A DNA stretch of 64,000 bases. Source: Pseudomonadota bacterium. Lineage in GTDB: Bacteria > Cyanobacteriota > Vampirovibrionia > Obscuribacterales > Obscuribacteraceae. The notes under the pieces are model-generated. The model ran no database searches. It saw nothing but the letters and a program-made list of their open reading frames with translations, and had not been told where the DNA came from. The position numbers and the translations under genes were made by a program. This document shows positions 9,074 to 17,145 of this stretch, piece after piece. The DNA is taken from NCBI GenBank assembly GCA_021325555.1, contig JAJPGY010000039.1:124001-188000 (forward strand), in the 5' to 3' direction. Position 1 is the stretch's first letter. Each line of letters starts with the position of its first letter.

Positions 9074-12040
9074 TTAATGCTTGCTGTAGAGGATCTCCTG
9101 GAGAGCCGGGCCCAAGTGCGGGTAAGCCCGGCTCAGCTCGCGGGCCTGGAACTTGACCAGGTTGGGCGTGAAGCTGCTCATGGCCAGAGCCACCTCATTG
9201 CGAAGCGTCTTGTTGCCGCTGGCCCCGGCCATGAGCAGCGGGCGGATCGCCCGGATATCGGACATCCTGGCCAGCTCGCGGGCGGCTGCAAGCTGCGCCG
9301 CCGGGGTGCCGAAGCTGACCTGGGAGGTAAGCCGGGCCAGGTTTCGGTTGGAGCGGATCGCCTGCAGGACGGCCTGGGCATTGGCGGCCACCACCGGATC
9401 CGCATCGGTGGCGTACCGCTCAGCATAACGCTCGACCTCCGGCACCGGGGAGCGCGTGAAGAATTCCAGCGCGCTCGCCCTCAGCTCCGGATGAAGCGTG
9501 ATGGTGCGCAGGGAGAGGTTCACCTGCTGGTCCGGCTTGCCGGAGAGAACGGAGAGCCCCGCCTCGAACGCTTGCTGCTTTTGAGAAGCCGAGGTGAAGT
9601 TGGAGTCCATCATCTCCATCAGCGGCTGCAGCATGCGGCGCTGCCTGGACTGACTCAAAACCTCCCGAAAGGCCAGATCATTGCCGCGGGCATCGGGCAT
9701 CTGACCGACAAGCTTGACGATGGCGCTCACATTGCGCGCATCGCCGGCGAGCTCCAGCAGCCGCTTATATTGAGCAGCCGGCCAGCTGTTCAGGCGCCCA
9801 AGATTGTCCAGGGCGATGTTGCGAACGGCCGAGCCGGGCGCCGCCAGCTCGACCATGAGATCGAACCTCGCGCGGCTGCTGCCCGCCAGCTTGATCGCCG
9901 AGAAGTAAGCTGCCTCGGCCGTCCGCCGATCGGCGGACGTGCGGGCGACGTTGCTCAGCAGCTCCACGTGGGACTGATTCCCCAGCGTGCCGAGCAGCTC
10001 GGACGCCGTCGCCCTGGCCAGAGGGTCGCCGCTTTGAATGTGCTGGACCAGCTTGGCCTGCGCCCGGGGAAGGATCTCCCGGTCGAGATAGGCGACGCGC
10101 TGCAGGTAAGTCTCGTGATAAGGGCTGCGCTCGGCTGCCGGCACCGAGCTGAGCGCCCGCACCAGCGCCCGGCCGTAGACGCTGGAGCGGATGGGGGCCT
10201 GCCAGGCGGCTACGAGGAATCTGTCGGCGTCAGCGCTCTGCAAGCTCTCCCCGCCTAGCACGGCCCAGTTCTCGCCGTGCGGGTCCGTCTCGGACATCCT
10301 CGCCTTGCCGTACTCACGGGGGAAAAAGCCGCCCCGCAGCTCGGATTCCAGTTCCGCAGCCAGATCAAAGAGGGCCGACTCCTCGGGATATCGTGCCTTA
10401 TACACGTGCGCCGCCTCGTGTCCCATCTCTAACCAGTTGATCCAGTTTGATCCCGGCAGATTACGCTCCTTGGCGTAGAAGGTGAGCAACCCGTCCTCGC
10501 TGGCCGAGGCGCTGGACCAAAAATTCGGACTGTAGATCTGGCGGAAATAGGGATCGGCCGGGTTGGCGTCGGGCAGCACCAGCAAGCGTTTGACGGCGGT
10601 CCTGTCCGGTAGCGCTTCCAGGTAAGGGATAAACTCCTCCGGCAGCATGCGATACCCATACGGGTGCTTCTCCAGGGCCATTTCGGCTTCCACCCTTCCG
10701 ACGAGATCCTCGGGCGCCGTGGCGGCAGCGCCCTTGCCTTGAGCAAGCAGGCGCAGATTTCGCACCTGGTCCAGCTCCCGGGCGTAACCTTCGGGCACGA
10801 CTATCCTGGTTGTCAGCCCTTCGACGGTGTAGAGACGGACAGGCTCGTGCTTGCGCTGCAAGACGTCATTTGCGAAAGTCTCCCAGCTGGTGTACCGCCC
10901 CGATGGTTCTTTGGACAGGGAAAGGATGGCCTCGGTGGAGCGCTGGTAGCGATCGAGTCCCAGCCGCGAGCCGAGCAGGTTGAGATCGGGGGCACGCTCG
11001 GGCGTGATGTTGAGGCGCTGCCAGGTCTCGATCGGCACGTTGAGCCAGCCGTCGCTGCCCTCCGGCTTGACCTTGACCACGCGGTTGTCGCCGCGCGCGT
11101 ACGCGGAGTCACCGCCGGCCTGCTTCTGCTCAACGGCGGACTGCAATCGGGGCAGCTTTCCGGGAGCCTCCGCCCGGTTGCCGCCGGCATCGCGGGCGCT
11201 TGCCCGGGACGTCCCGTAGTGTTGCAACGCCGCTCCCGTGAAGCCGCCGACAAGACCGGATTCGTTTGCCGCCGCAAGGACGTCAGTCCAGCTCCTGCCG
11301 GACATGAGCGCGTCCATGCCACCAAAAACGCTACCGCTGGCGTAACCGGCGCCCCAGCCGGCGATCAGGTTTGCGACCGGGGCCGAAATTCGCCCTTCGG
11401 CCACCGCCAGGCTGGAGGCGCGGCCGATTCGCAGTCCGACCATGCCCGCCGGCACGTTGACAAGCGCCCCGACCGTGCCTGCCTTCAAGAGATTTTCCGA
11501 GCCGGCCGCCAGCGAGAAGCGTCCGCCGCTGTCCTTCCAGGCCTGCGGATCAAAGCCGGTCCGCACGACCCCCATGCCCAGACCGACGGAAAGGTTCGTG
11601 ACGGTTTCGGCGGCAAGCCCGTTGCCCAGCCTTGCGGCCGTCAACCTGGCGAAGGCGCCCTCCGGCGCTGCCAGGCCGCCGACCTTGTTGAGCGCCGCCC
11701 CTTCGAGGAAATTCCTGCCCAGCCCGAAGGCGTTGCTGGACAAGTTCTCGTGCGGATCGTAGAGGATGGCCGCCCTGATTAGACCGGCTCCGGTCCATCT
11801 CAGCGCCGGCAGAAAGGCGGCCGTATCGCCGACAATCTCGGCCAGGTGGTCGTTAGAAGCTGCCCGTTGCGCCCTGGAGATTGCTGTGCCCTGGTGACCG
11901 AAGTCGAGCAGGTCGCGCGCCACGCCCACCACCCAGCCGCCGGCCGTGTGCTCGTCCCGGCCGGTGAAGATGCCGGCGAAGGAGCGGTGAGCCTCCGCCG
12001 GCTTGGAATCTCTTCTTGCTTCTGGTTGCTCGATGGTCAC
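9074..12040 (-). CDS. Large HEAAH-motif protein with C-terminal HEAT repeats
   Basis: A 988-residue protein of unknown function. Residues ~40-270 are Gly/Ala-rich, with amphipathic segments reminiscent of the N-terminal regions of large secreted proteins. Residues 541-545 read HEAAH within EMGHEAAHVYKARYPEE, a good zincin HExxH helix. Acidic residues 18-22 positions later (E563, E565) could supply a third ligand as in gluzincins. The C-terminal ~330 residues contain repeated two-helix units typical of HEAT/PBS-lyase-like repeats (for example DPLARATASELLGTLGN). No classical signal peptide. The start codon is GTG without a strong ribosome site. A metallopeptidase with a HEAT docking region is an inference. 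Confidence 0.75.
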   Translation of the reverse strand: MTIEQPEARRDSKPAEAHRSFAGIFTGRDEHTAGGWVVGVARDLLDFGHQGTAISRAQRAASNDHLAEIVGDTAAFLPALRWTGAGLIRAAILYDPHENLSSNAFGLGRNFLEGAALNKVGGLAAPEGAFARLTAARLGNGLAAETVTNLSVGLGMGVVRTGFDPQAWKDSGGRFSLAAGSENLLKAGTVGALVNVPAGMVGLRIGRASSLAVAEGRISAPVANLIAGWGAGYASGSVFGGMDALMSGRSWTDVLAAANESGLVGGFTGAALQHYGTSRASARDAGGNRAEAPGKLPRLQSAVEQKQAGGDSAYARGDNRVVKVKPEGSDGWLNVPIETWQRLNITPERAPDLNLLGSRLGLDRYQRSTEAILSLSKEPSGRYTSWETFANDVLQRKHEPVRLYTVEGLTTRIVVPEGYARELDQVRNLRLLAQGKGAAATAPEDLVGRVEAEMALEKHPYGYRMLPEEFIPYLEALPDRTAVKRLLVLPDANPADPYFRQIYSPNFWSSASASEDGLLTFYAKERNLPGSNWINWLEMGHEAAHVYKARYPEESALFDLAAELESELRGGFFPREYGKARMSETDPHGENWAVLGGESLQSADADRFLVAAWQAPIRSSVYGRALVRALSSVPAAERSPYHETYLQRVAYLDREILPRAQAKLVQHIQSGDPLARATASELLGTLGNQSHVELLSNVARTSADRRTAEAAYFSAIKLAGSSRARFDLMVELAAPGSAVRNIALDNLGRLNSWPAAQYKRLLELAGDARNVSAIVKLVGQMPDARGNDLAFREVLSQSRQRRMLQPLMEMMDSNFTSASQKQQAFEAGLSVLSGKPDQQVNLSLRTITLHPELRASALEFFTRSPVPEVERYAERYATDADPVVAANAQAVLQAIRSNRNLARLTSQVSFGTPAAQLAAARELARMSDIRAIRPLLMAGASGNKTLRNEVALAMSSFTPNLVKFQARELSRAYPHLGPALQEILYSKH

Positions 12041-12164
12041 GCAGTTGCGCCCGCAGTCGTTGCCCGTAGTGACCAGACTCTAACAAATGACAACGTTAAA
12101 GGGGAGCCCGAATTGCGTGGATTACGAGCCCTGGGCGTGCGTGAATTACGAAGCGGCCTGCCAA

Positions 12165-12878
12165 TCAGCGGGTGGCCGTCGGTGCGCCGGCGATGCCGGT
12201 CGACAGGGACATCGGCTGATCGAGGGCGAACTTCAGCGGTGTCCCGCTGGGGATCTTCACTTCCTTGCCCTTTCGCCACAGGTTGCTGCCCAGGCCGACG
12301 GCGCCGCCCGTGGCCACCCCGGCGATGGCGCCGGCGGCAACGGACCCGGCCACGATCGGGGCAAAGCAGATTCCCAGCAAAGTCCCGCCGGCCGTCCAGG
12401 CGGCGGTGCGAGCCACGCCGGTTGCCACGGCCGCCTTCTTGGTGCTGCCGTGCAGGTTGCCCTGCTTGTCCTCATGGACCTTGGACGGTTGATTGGCGGT
12501 TACCATGGCGGAAAGCGGATAGCGGGTGCCATCCGGGGTGATGGCAGCCGTCAGCCGCATGCCGAGCACGCCGCTTATGCCCACGTGCCCGCTCTTTTCG
12601 GCGGCGGTGATCTGTCCTTCCAGGGTCGTGTTGGCAGGCAGCACCAGATCGGCGCCGATATAGACCGGGCTCGTGATCCGGGCATTGAAGATGTCGCCCG
12701 GCTTCGCTACGGCGCTGTCGATCGGACTGGTGAGCACCGCATCTAGTGTCGTTCCCACCGGCACGTAGGATATGCGTCCCTGCAGCGGCTGGCCGTTGTA
12801 TGTCTGGGCAATTGCAGGCAGGGCAAGCGCTAAGGACAGTGCTCCTGCTGCAAGTGTGTTGAGTGGTGACCGTTTCAT
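12165..12878 (-). CDS. Exported beta-rich protein with glycine-rich segment
   Basis: A 237-residue protein with a clear signal peptide (residues 1-24, ending LPAIAQ). Residues ~40-130 are beta-rich (TTLDAVLTSPIDSAV, LVLPANTTLEGQI), loosely like the barrel of TrbI/VirB10-type proteins. Residues ~150-205 are Gly/Ala-rich and hydrophobic, resembling a glycine-zipper membrane segment. AGAAGGAG precedes the ATG. The upstream promoter candidate at 12937-12965 suits it. I assign no function; the TrbI resemblance is only at the level of pattern. Confidence 0.75.
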   Translation of the reverse strand: MKRSPLNTLAAGALSLALALPAIAQTYNGQPLQGRISYVPVGTTLDAVLTSPIDSAVAKPGDIFNARITSPVYIGADLVLPANTTLEGQITAAEKSGHVGISGVLGMRLTAAITPDGTRYPLSAMVTANQPSKVHEDKQGNLHGSTKKAAVATGVARTAAWTAGGTLLGICFAPIVAGSVAAGAIAGVATGGAVGLGSNLWRKGKEVKIPSGTPLKFALDQPMSLSTGIAGAPTATR

Positions 12879-12936
12879 CGAATGCTCCTTCTAGTGCATC
12901 TCGGGTTAATACCCAGTGCCCAATTTGCCCACCAGA

Positions 12937-12965
12937 AGGATATCACAGGGGGTTAAATCGACCAA
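12937..12965 (-). promoter_or_regulatory. Sigma70-like promoter
   Basis: On the minus strand TTGGTC (12965-12960), a 17-base spacer and TATCCT (12942-12937) lie about 60 bases upstream of the exported protein that starts at 12878. The spacing is optimal and the surrounding DNA is locally AT-rich. Confidence 0.5.
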
Positions 12966-13148
12966 ATCTTTTTGAATTTTGCCGCCGGCGAGGCGCAGAC
13001 GGTAGCACCGGCGGTATTAGTGCCGGCGGCGGTGGCGCTTGACAGGTGGGATGCGGCCCTCTGTCATCGTGTACTAGAATCTTTCCCGGGCGCCGGTGTC
13101 CCGTACCTGGCCGGCGCTTGCTCTCGGAGATAGGGGGAAGGCATTTCG

Positions 13149-13547
13149 ATGTTGGAGCTTAACCGGCAGGTGAGGGACCTTTATCGCAGTTACGCGTCCA
13201 GGCCGTTGAAGCCGGAGACCTCGCTGGAGGTCGCCTCCGATTTCGTGCTGGATTTAATAAATGTCTTTGGCGACGGCCTGACCGCCGAGACCCCCTTGAA
13301 GGCAGGCTGGCGGCAATTTGCGCCGTTCGAGTTCCTGCTCGAGCTGAATAATACCCTGGCACGGTACAAAGAGCGCGGGTACTCGGCCCTGGAGCCCGCC
13401 GAGCGAGCCCTGTTCGCGGACCCGGGCGTCCTGCTGGGCACGCTCATCCGGGCGGCGCTGAAGGCGCATCCGGATACGTTTCCGGAGGAGGACCACTACC
13501 AGATACCGGACGCGGTGGCTAAAGAGCTGCTTATTCTCTCCGAGTAG
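13149..13547 (+). CDS. Small hypothetical helical protein
   Basis: A 132-residue soluble, mostly helical acidic protein of unrecognised family. It is preceded by GATAGGGGGAAGG, a good ribosome site for the ATG. No signal peptide, Cys motif or catalytic signature. It stands alone, with 270 bases free upstream and a structured non-coding stretch downstream. Codon use is like its neighbours, so it is probably a real gene. Confidence 0.7.
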   Translation: MLELNRQVRDLYRSYASRPLKPETSLEVASDFVLDLINVFGDGLTAETPLKAGWRQFAPFEFLLELNNTLARYKERGYSALEPAERALFADPGVLLGTLIRAALKAHPDTFPEEDHYQIPDAVAKELLILSE

Positions 13548-13560
13548 CAGTGTCGTTTCG

Positions 13561-13653
13561 GAACGCTCTGCCCGGCGGCCGCTCTGTGTTTTCAAGAGAT
13601 GCGGGAGCTGCGCTATAGCTATACAGCCTGTCCCGGCCGCTCCTGGAGCGTTC
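13561..13653. other. Nested inverted repeats, possible structured RNA
   Basis: GAACGCTC (13561-13568) pairs with GAGCGTTC (13646-13653). Inside it, GCGGCCG pairs with CGGCCGC (about 13576-13582 with 13635-13641). The central ~50 bases hold a short palindrome, GCTATAGC. The element fills the gap (13548-13938) between two small genes. No coding frame with a ribosome site was seen in it. Confidence 0.4.
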
Positions 13654-13938
13654 GCTAGGGAAACCGGTTGAGATAGGGTCTCGCTCTTGAATACGATGAG
13701 GGCTATTCACCAGATCCTGTTCGACTTACATCGAGTAATCGCGCAAAGAAAAAAACGGCACAAGACCGTAACTGAAGAAGCTCTGTTCGTCCTCTTGCGA
13801 GGAAAAGGGTTCTTCCGCGCGCGTCCTGGTGAAGGCTTAATGCGACCTTCGCGCCCGCGTTCTGCGGGAGGCGATCGAAATCAACCGCAGAGTCGGCCGG
13901 GCTCGAGCTTGTGCTCCGGCGCCGGCCTGGAGGCGATC

Positions 13939-14208
13939 ATGAAAAAGCGCCTTGTGGAATCCGCTTTCTATGGCGCAGTGCTCACGATCTCCGGAGTGAG
14001 TTTCTACTATTTCTTCGGGATCCTGTACACGCTGGCTTCCGGCGGTGACGTGGTGAAGTTTTTCTGGGACACCGTCGTCGCCGGCATCTTCTGCTTCTTC
14101 TTCTTCTGGTACCTGTGCTGGGAGGTGACGGGCATGTTCGAGCGCGCTAACAAGCGCGGACGTGACCGAATGAACCATAAGGACCGGAAACCCGACCAGG
14201 ACGAATAA
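13939..14208 (+). CDS. Small two-helix membrane protein
   Basis: An 89-residue protein starting MKKRLVESAF with GGAGG upstream. Two hydrophobic helices (about residues 10-33 and 43-65, the second very Phe-rich, GIFCFFFFWYLCW) are followed by a charged tail of Lys, Arg and Asp. A longer in-frame reading from 13687 exists, but its extra 84 residues are low-complexity and lack a ribosome site. It lies 128 bases upstream of the anchored thioredoxin gene and may share its transcript. Function unknown. Confidence 0.65.
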   Translation: MKKRLVESAFYGAVLTISGVSFYYFFGILYTLASGGDVVKFFWDTVVAGIFCFFFFWYLCWEVTGMFERANKRGRDRMNHKDRKPDQDE

Positions 14209-14336
14209 TCCTGATCGGCAGCCTACGGGCGGGACGTTCCTGTCCGGGGCAGCGGCTCGTGTCTCGTGCCTTAAACGAGACACCGCCAGTGGTGCTAGAA
14301 GGGCACCCCGACGGCGTCAAGTCAAACGGTGAAACC

Positions 14337-14843
14337 ATGAACAAAACTCGACTGATCTCGGCAGCCGTCGTCGTCGGCGGCATCGTGCTTTATCTCGGTC
14401 TGATGGGCGTGCTGGCCTATCAGCGTTACCTGGAGAGCATCGACCCGGTAAAGTCCATCAACAGCGTCGACCAGTTCGAGCAGGTGGTGCTCAAGTCCGA
14501 CCTGCCGGTATTCGTCTTCTTCTACGGGCGCAACTGCCAGTCCTGCCAGAGCCAGCACCCGCTCATCGAGCGGGCGGCCGCCGACTACGCAGGCAAGGTC
14601 AAGTTCGTCAAAGTGGACGTCTACCGGGTGCCGCAGATCCCCAGGGCCATCGGCATCACCAGGATCCCGACCATGCTCGTGATCAAGGTCAAGGACCGGA
14701 CCATTGTCGGCTACCAGGGCTTCCTGGATGCCGGCAACCTCAAGAGGCTGATTGAGAAGGGCATCGCTGCCCAGCCGCAGAACGCCCCCGCAGGCGCCGG
14801 TGCACAACCGGCCGCCCCGGCAGGCCACGCGATCGAGCTCTGA
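14337..14843 (+). CDS. Membrane-anchored thioredoxin-like protein (CQSC)
   Basis: A 168-residue protein. One N-terminal transmembrane anchor (about residues 6-27) is followed by a thioredoxin fold outside the membrane. The redox motif is C67-Q-S-C70 in FYGRNCQSCQSQHPLIE, with the cis-Pro region ITRIPTMLVIKV. The C-terminal tail is Ala/Pro-rich (PQNAPAGAGAQPAAPAG). The start at 14337 is preferred to an in-frame ATG at 14259 because it places the anchor at the N-terminus. Likely an extracytoplasmic thiol oxidoreductase. A paralogue of the same architecture is at 51433-51939. Confidence 0.85.
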   Translation: MNKTRLISAAVVVGGIVLYLGLMGVLAYQRYLESIDPVKSINSVDQFEQVVLKSDLPVFVFFYGRNCQSCQSQHPLIERAAADYAGKVKFVKVDVYRVPQIPRAIGITRIPTMLVIKVKDRTIVGYQGFLDAGNLKRLIEKGIAAQPQNAPAGAGAQPAAPAGHAIEL

Positions 14844-14889
14844 GCACACCGCAATTCGGCACGGCCGGCCAGTCGGCTCGGCTAGCCGG

Positions 14890-14936
14890 GACGGGCAGGG
14901 GTCAGCTTCCAGGCTGCACCTGCCCGTCTTCTTTTT
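14890..14936 (+). terminator. Rho-independent terminator
   Basis: A perfect 10-bp stem, GACGGGCAGG (14890-14899) with CCTGCCCGTC (14919-14928), has a 19-base loop and the run TTCTTTTT. It ends the anchored thioredoxin transcript. Confidence 0.9.
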
Positions 14937-15111
14937 CGATCATATTTATCAAGATGGCGCAGCCAGAGATTAAAACCCGTGCGGCTACGTTAACTTTTTA
15001 GATCAGCCATATAACTATATAGTATGGTGTTATACCCCAAATTATGCCTTTGGGGGCGCTGGTGGCTCTCGTTTCTGCCCGCTGCTAAGTTGACCTTCCG
15101 TCGGCGGCACA

Positions 15112-15957
15112 TTATCGGGCTGTCCAGCCGCCGTCGACCACCTGGGTGGCGCCCGTGATGTTGGCTGCCGCATCGCTGCACAGGAAAGCCACCAGGGCGC
15201 CCAACTGTTCCACCTCGGTAAAGCGCCCGGAAGGCTGCTTCTCGCAGAGAAGGTCCTCGGTCGCCCGGGACAGGGATATGCCTTGTTCCCGGGCGCGCTG
15301 GGCGATCTGGGCCTCGACCAGCGGGGTCCTCACCCAGCCGGGGCAGATGGCGTTGCAGGTAATCGCGCTGTCCGCGCACTCCAGGGCCACAGCCTTTGTC
15401 AAGCCGACCAGCCCGTGCTTGGCTGTCACGTAGGCGACCTTATTGGTCGAGGCGACCAGCCCGTGCACGGAGGCGATGTTGATGATCCGTCCCCAGCCGC
15501 GTTGCCGCATGTGCGGCAGGGCAGCCTTGGTCAGGTGAAAGGCGGCGCTCAAGTTGACGGCCAGGATGGCGTCCCACCTGTCGTCAGGGAAGCTTTCCAC
15601 CGGCGCCACGTGCTGGACGCCGGCGTTGCTCACGATTACGTCCACGCTGCCCAGGTCCGAAACGGCCCAGCTGACCAGCTCGCGGATCTGGTCGGGACGA
15701 GACATGTCCGCGGGGTGATATCGTGCCTGCACCCGCTCGGCGCGGGCAAGCGACTCTCTTTCCCGCTCGATGGCCTCGCCGTCGCCGAGCCCGTTCAAGA
15801 CTACCGCGCAGCCCTGGGCGGCAAGCGCTCTGGCGATGCCGAGTCCGATGCCGCTGGTCGACCCGGTGACGATCGCCACCCTGCCGGCGAGCGGCCGGCC
15901 TGGGGCGGCGCGTTTGCGGCGGGTGCTGGCGCGCGGCGCAGCGATCGTTCTTGCCAT
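15112..15957 (-). CDS. 3-hydroxybutyrate dehydrogenase-like SDR
   Basis: A classical short-chain dehydrogenase of 281 residues. The NAD-binding motif is TGSTSGIG, followed by SNAG and the catalytic Ser/Tyr/Lys (NIASVHG and YVTAKHG). The stretch HGLVASTNKVAYVTAKHG and the ending GATQVVDGGWTAR closely match bacterial D-3-hydroxybutyrate dehydrogenases (BdhA). Expected reaction: (R)-3-hydroxybutyrate + NAD to acetoacetate, as in polyhydroxybutyrate or ketone-body use. A basic N-terminal extension of about 20 residues precedes the fold. AAAGGAGAAG supports the ATG at 15957. No PHB synthase is in the window. Confidence 0.85.
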   Translation of the reverse strand: MARTIAAPRASTRRKRAAPGRPLAGRVAIVTGSTSGIGLGIARALAAQGCAVVLNGLGDGEAIERERESLARAERVQARYHPADMSRPDQIRELVSWAVSDLGSVDVIVSNAGVQHVAPVESFPDDRWDAILAVNLSAAFHLTKAALPHMRQRGWGRIINIASVHGLVASTNKVAYVTAKHGLVGLTKAVALECADSAITCNAICPGWVRTPLVEAQIAQRAREQGISLSRATEDLLCEKQPSGRFTEVEQLGALVAFLCSDAAANITGATQVVDGGWTAR

Positions 15958-16077
15958 GGTCTTCTCCTTTCGCCAAGAGCGGTCATGCTCGACCATCTTC
16001 CCACGTTGCGGTCTTTCTGGGCGCGGGTGCTACGATCACATACAGTACCAAGAGGTCTTGAAAATAAGGACCAGCCG

Positions 16078-16130
16078 AGAAAAAGCCAGGGGAAGGGCAG
16101 CCGGTGCCTTTCGACACGCCGCCCCTCCCC
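16078..16130 (-). terminator. Terminator of the patatin gene
   Basis: Read on the minus strand, GGGGAGGGGCGGCGTG (16130-16115) pairs imperfectly with CACCGGCTGCCCTTCCCC (16106-16089). It is followed by TGGC and a T run (16084-16078). It lies just past the stop of the patatin gene. Confidence 0.75.
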
Positions 16131-16140
16131 TGTTAAGCGG

Positions 16141-17019
16141 TTAAGAGCGCCGGCGGGTGCCTTTGCTGGCGGTCACGCGTCCGTCGGCGATCGCTTTGGC
16201 GAGCACCGGTTTGGCGGTGCTGTAGCCATTCTCGACCATCTTCAGGCAGGTCTGGCGGGAGATGCCGAAGTTGAGCCCCGCTACGTCCGGCATGCCGGTT
16301 TCGATCACGATGTGCTTGTTGTCGTCCACGTAGCGCTGGTTGCCGGCCAGCGGGAAGTACAGCTCGCGCATGTGGAAATAAAGGTCGGCGGGCGTCTCCC
16401 AGTCGCCTGGAAGATCGGTTGCCGGACGGAACTTGCTGACGATCGCCTGGCCGCAGTTGAACTCGGTCGGGTTGTAGTGATAAACGGCGCCGTCTACCAG
16501 GAGCATGAGGCGACCGTTCTTCATCTGCCACAGCGGCTGGAACACCCCCGGAACAGCGCCGGAGGCGGCAAGCGCCCTGGCAAGATCGTAGTCGGTGCCT
16601 TCAAAGACAACCGGCTCGTGGCGAAGCAGGTCACATGTCAGGATGCGCAGCCTGGAGTTCGGCTTGAGCTTGTACCTGGCCACGAGCTGGCGCATGAACG
16701 GCTCCAGGCTGAACCAGCCGCCGACAGCCAGGCTGAGCGGATCGGCGCCGCGCAAGCACGAAAGCCAGCTGGCTGGATTCCAGCGCAGCGCTCGCATCTC
16801 GAGGAACACGGACACCAGGTCTTCTGCCTTGTATCCGTTGGTGATGAACGCGGCAACCAGCGAGCCCGCGGAGGCGCCGATTACCGAATCGACCTCCACG
16901 CCCAGCTCGTCGGCTGCCTTCAGTACACCGAGGTGGTGGAAGAGGTTCCAGCCGCCGGCGCCAAGCACCCAGTGGTTGCCTGGCGGAGGGGTGCACTCCT
17001 CCTGTCGAGTAGATCTCAT
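16141..17019 (-). CDS. Patatin-like phospholipase
   Basis: A 292-residue patatin-family lipid acyl hydrolase. The oxyanion region is LGAGGWN, the nucleophile elbow is GASAG with predicted S50, and the dyad Asp is in VDGAVY. Expected activity is hydrolysis of acyl chains from membrane phospholipids. No signal peptide. GGAGG stands 7 bases before the ATG at 17019; an in-frame start at 17043 lacks this. It lies downstream of an unknown gene on the same strand, but a strong terminator between them suggests separate transcription. Confidence 0.88.
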   Translation of the reverse strand: MRSTRQEECTPPPGNHWVLGAGGWNLFHHLGVLKAADELGVEVDSVIGASAGSLVAAFITNGYKAEDLVSVFLEMRALRWNPASWLSCLRGADPLSLAVGGWFSLEPFMRQLVARYKLKPNSRLRILTCDLLRHEPVVFEGTDYDLARALAASGAVPGVFQPLWQMKNGRLMLLVDGAVYHYNPTEFNCGQAIVSKFRPATDLPGDWETPADLYFHMRELYFPLAGNQRYVDDNKHIVIETGMPDVAGLNFGISRQTCLKMVENGYSTAKPVLAKAIADGRVTASKGTRRRS

Positions 17020-17058
17020 AGTTCGCCTCCGTAAGCCGCGCAAGCGGCCAAAAGCGTT

Positions 17059-17113
17059 AAAGAAAAAAAGGGGGCGGGTGAGTGGCGCCCGTCGAGCACC
17101 CTCACCCGTCCCC
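17059..17113 (-). terminator. Terminator of the 362-aa gene
   Basis: On the minus strand GGGGACGGGTGAG (17113-17101) pairs with CTCACCCGCCCCC (17082-17070), one mismatch, followed by a run of seven Ts and TCTTT. Confidence 0.9.
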
Positions 17114-17145
17114 GGAAAGCTTCGGGGCTTTGCTCAGAGCAGTCC

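Noticed and set aside
13039-13080. TTGACA followed by TAGAAT as a promoter for the 132-aa gene
   Set aside because: The spacer is 30 bases, too long for a sigma70 promoter.
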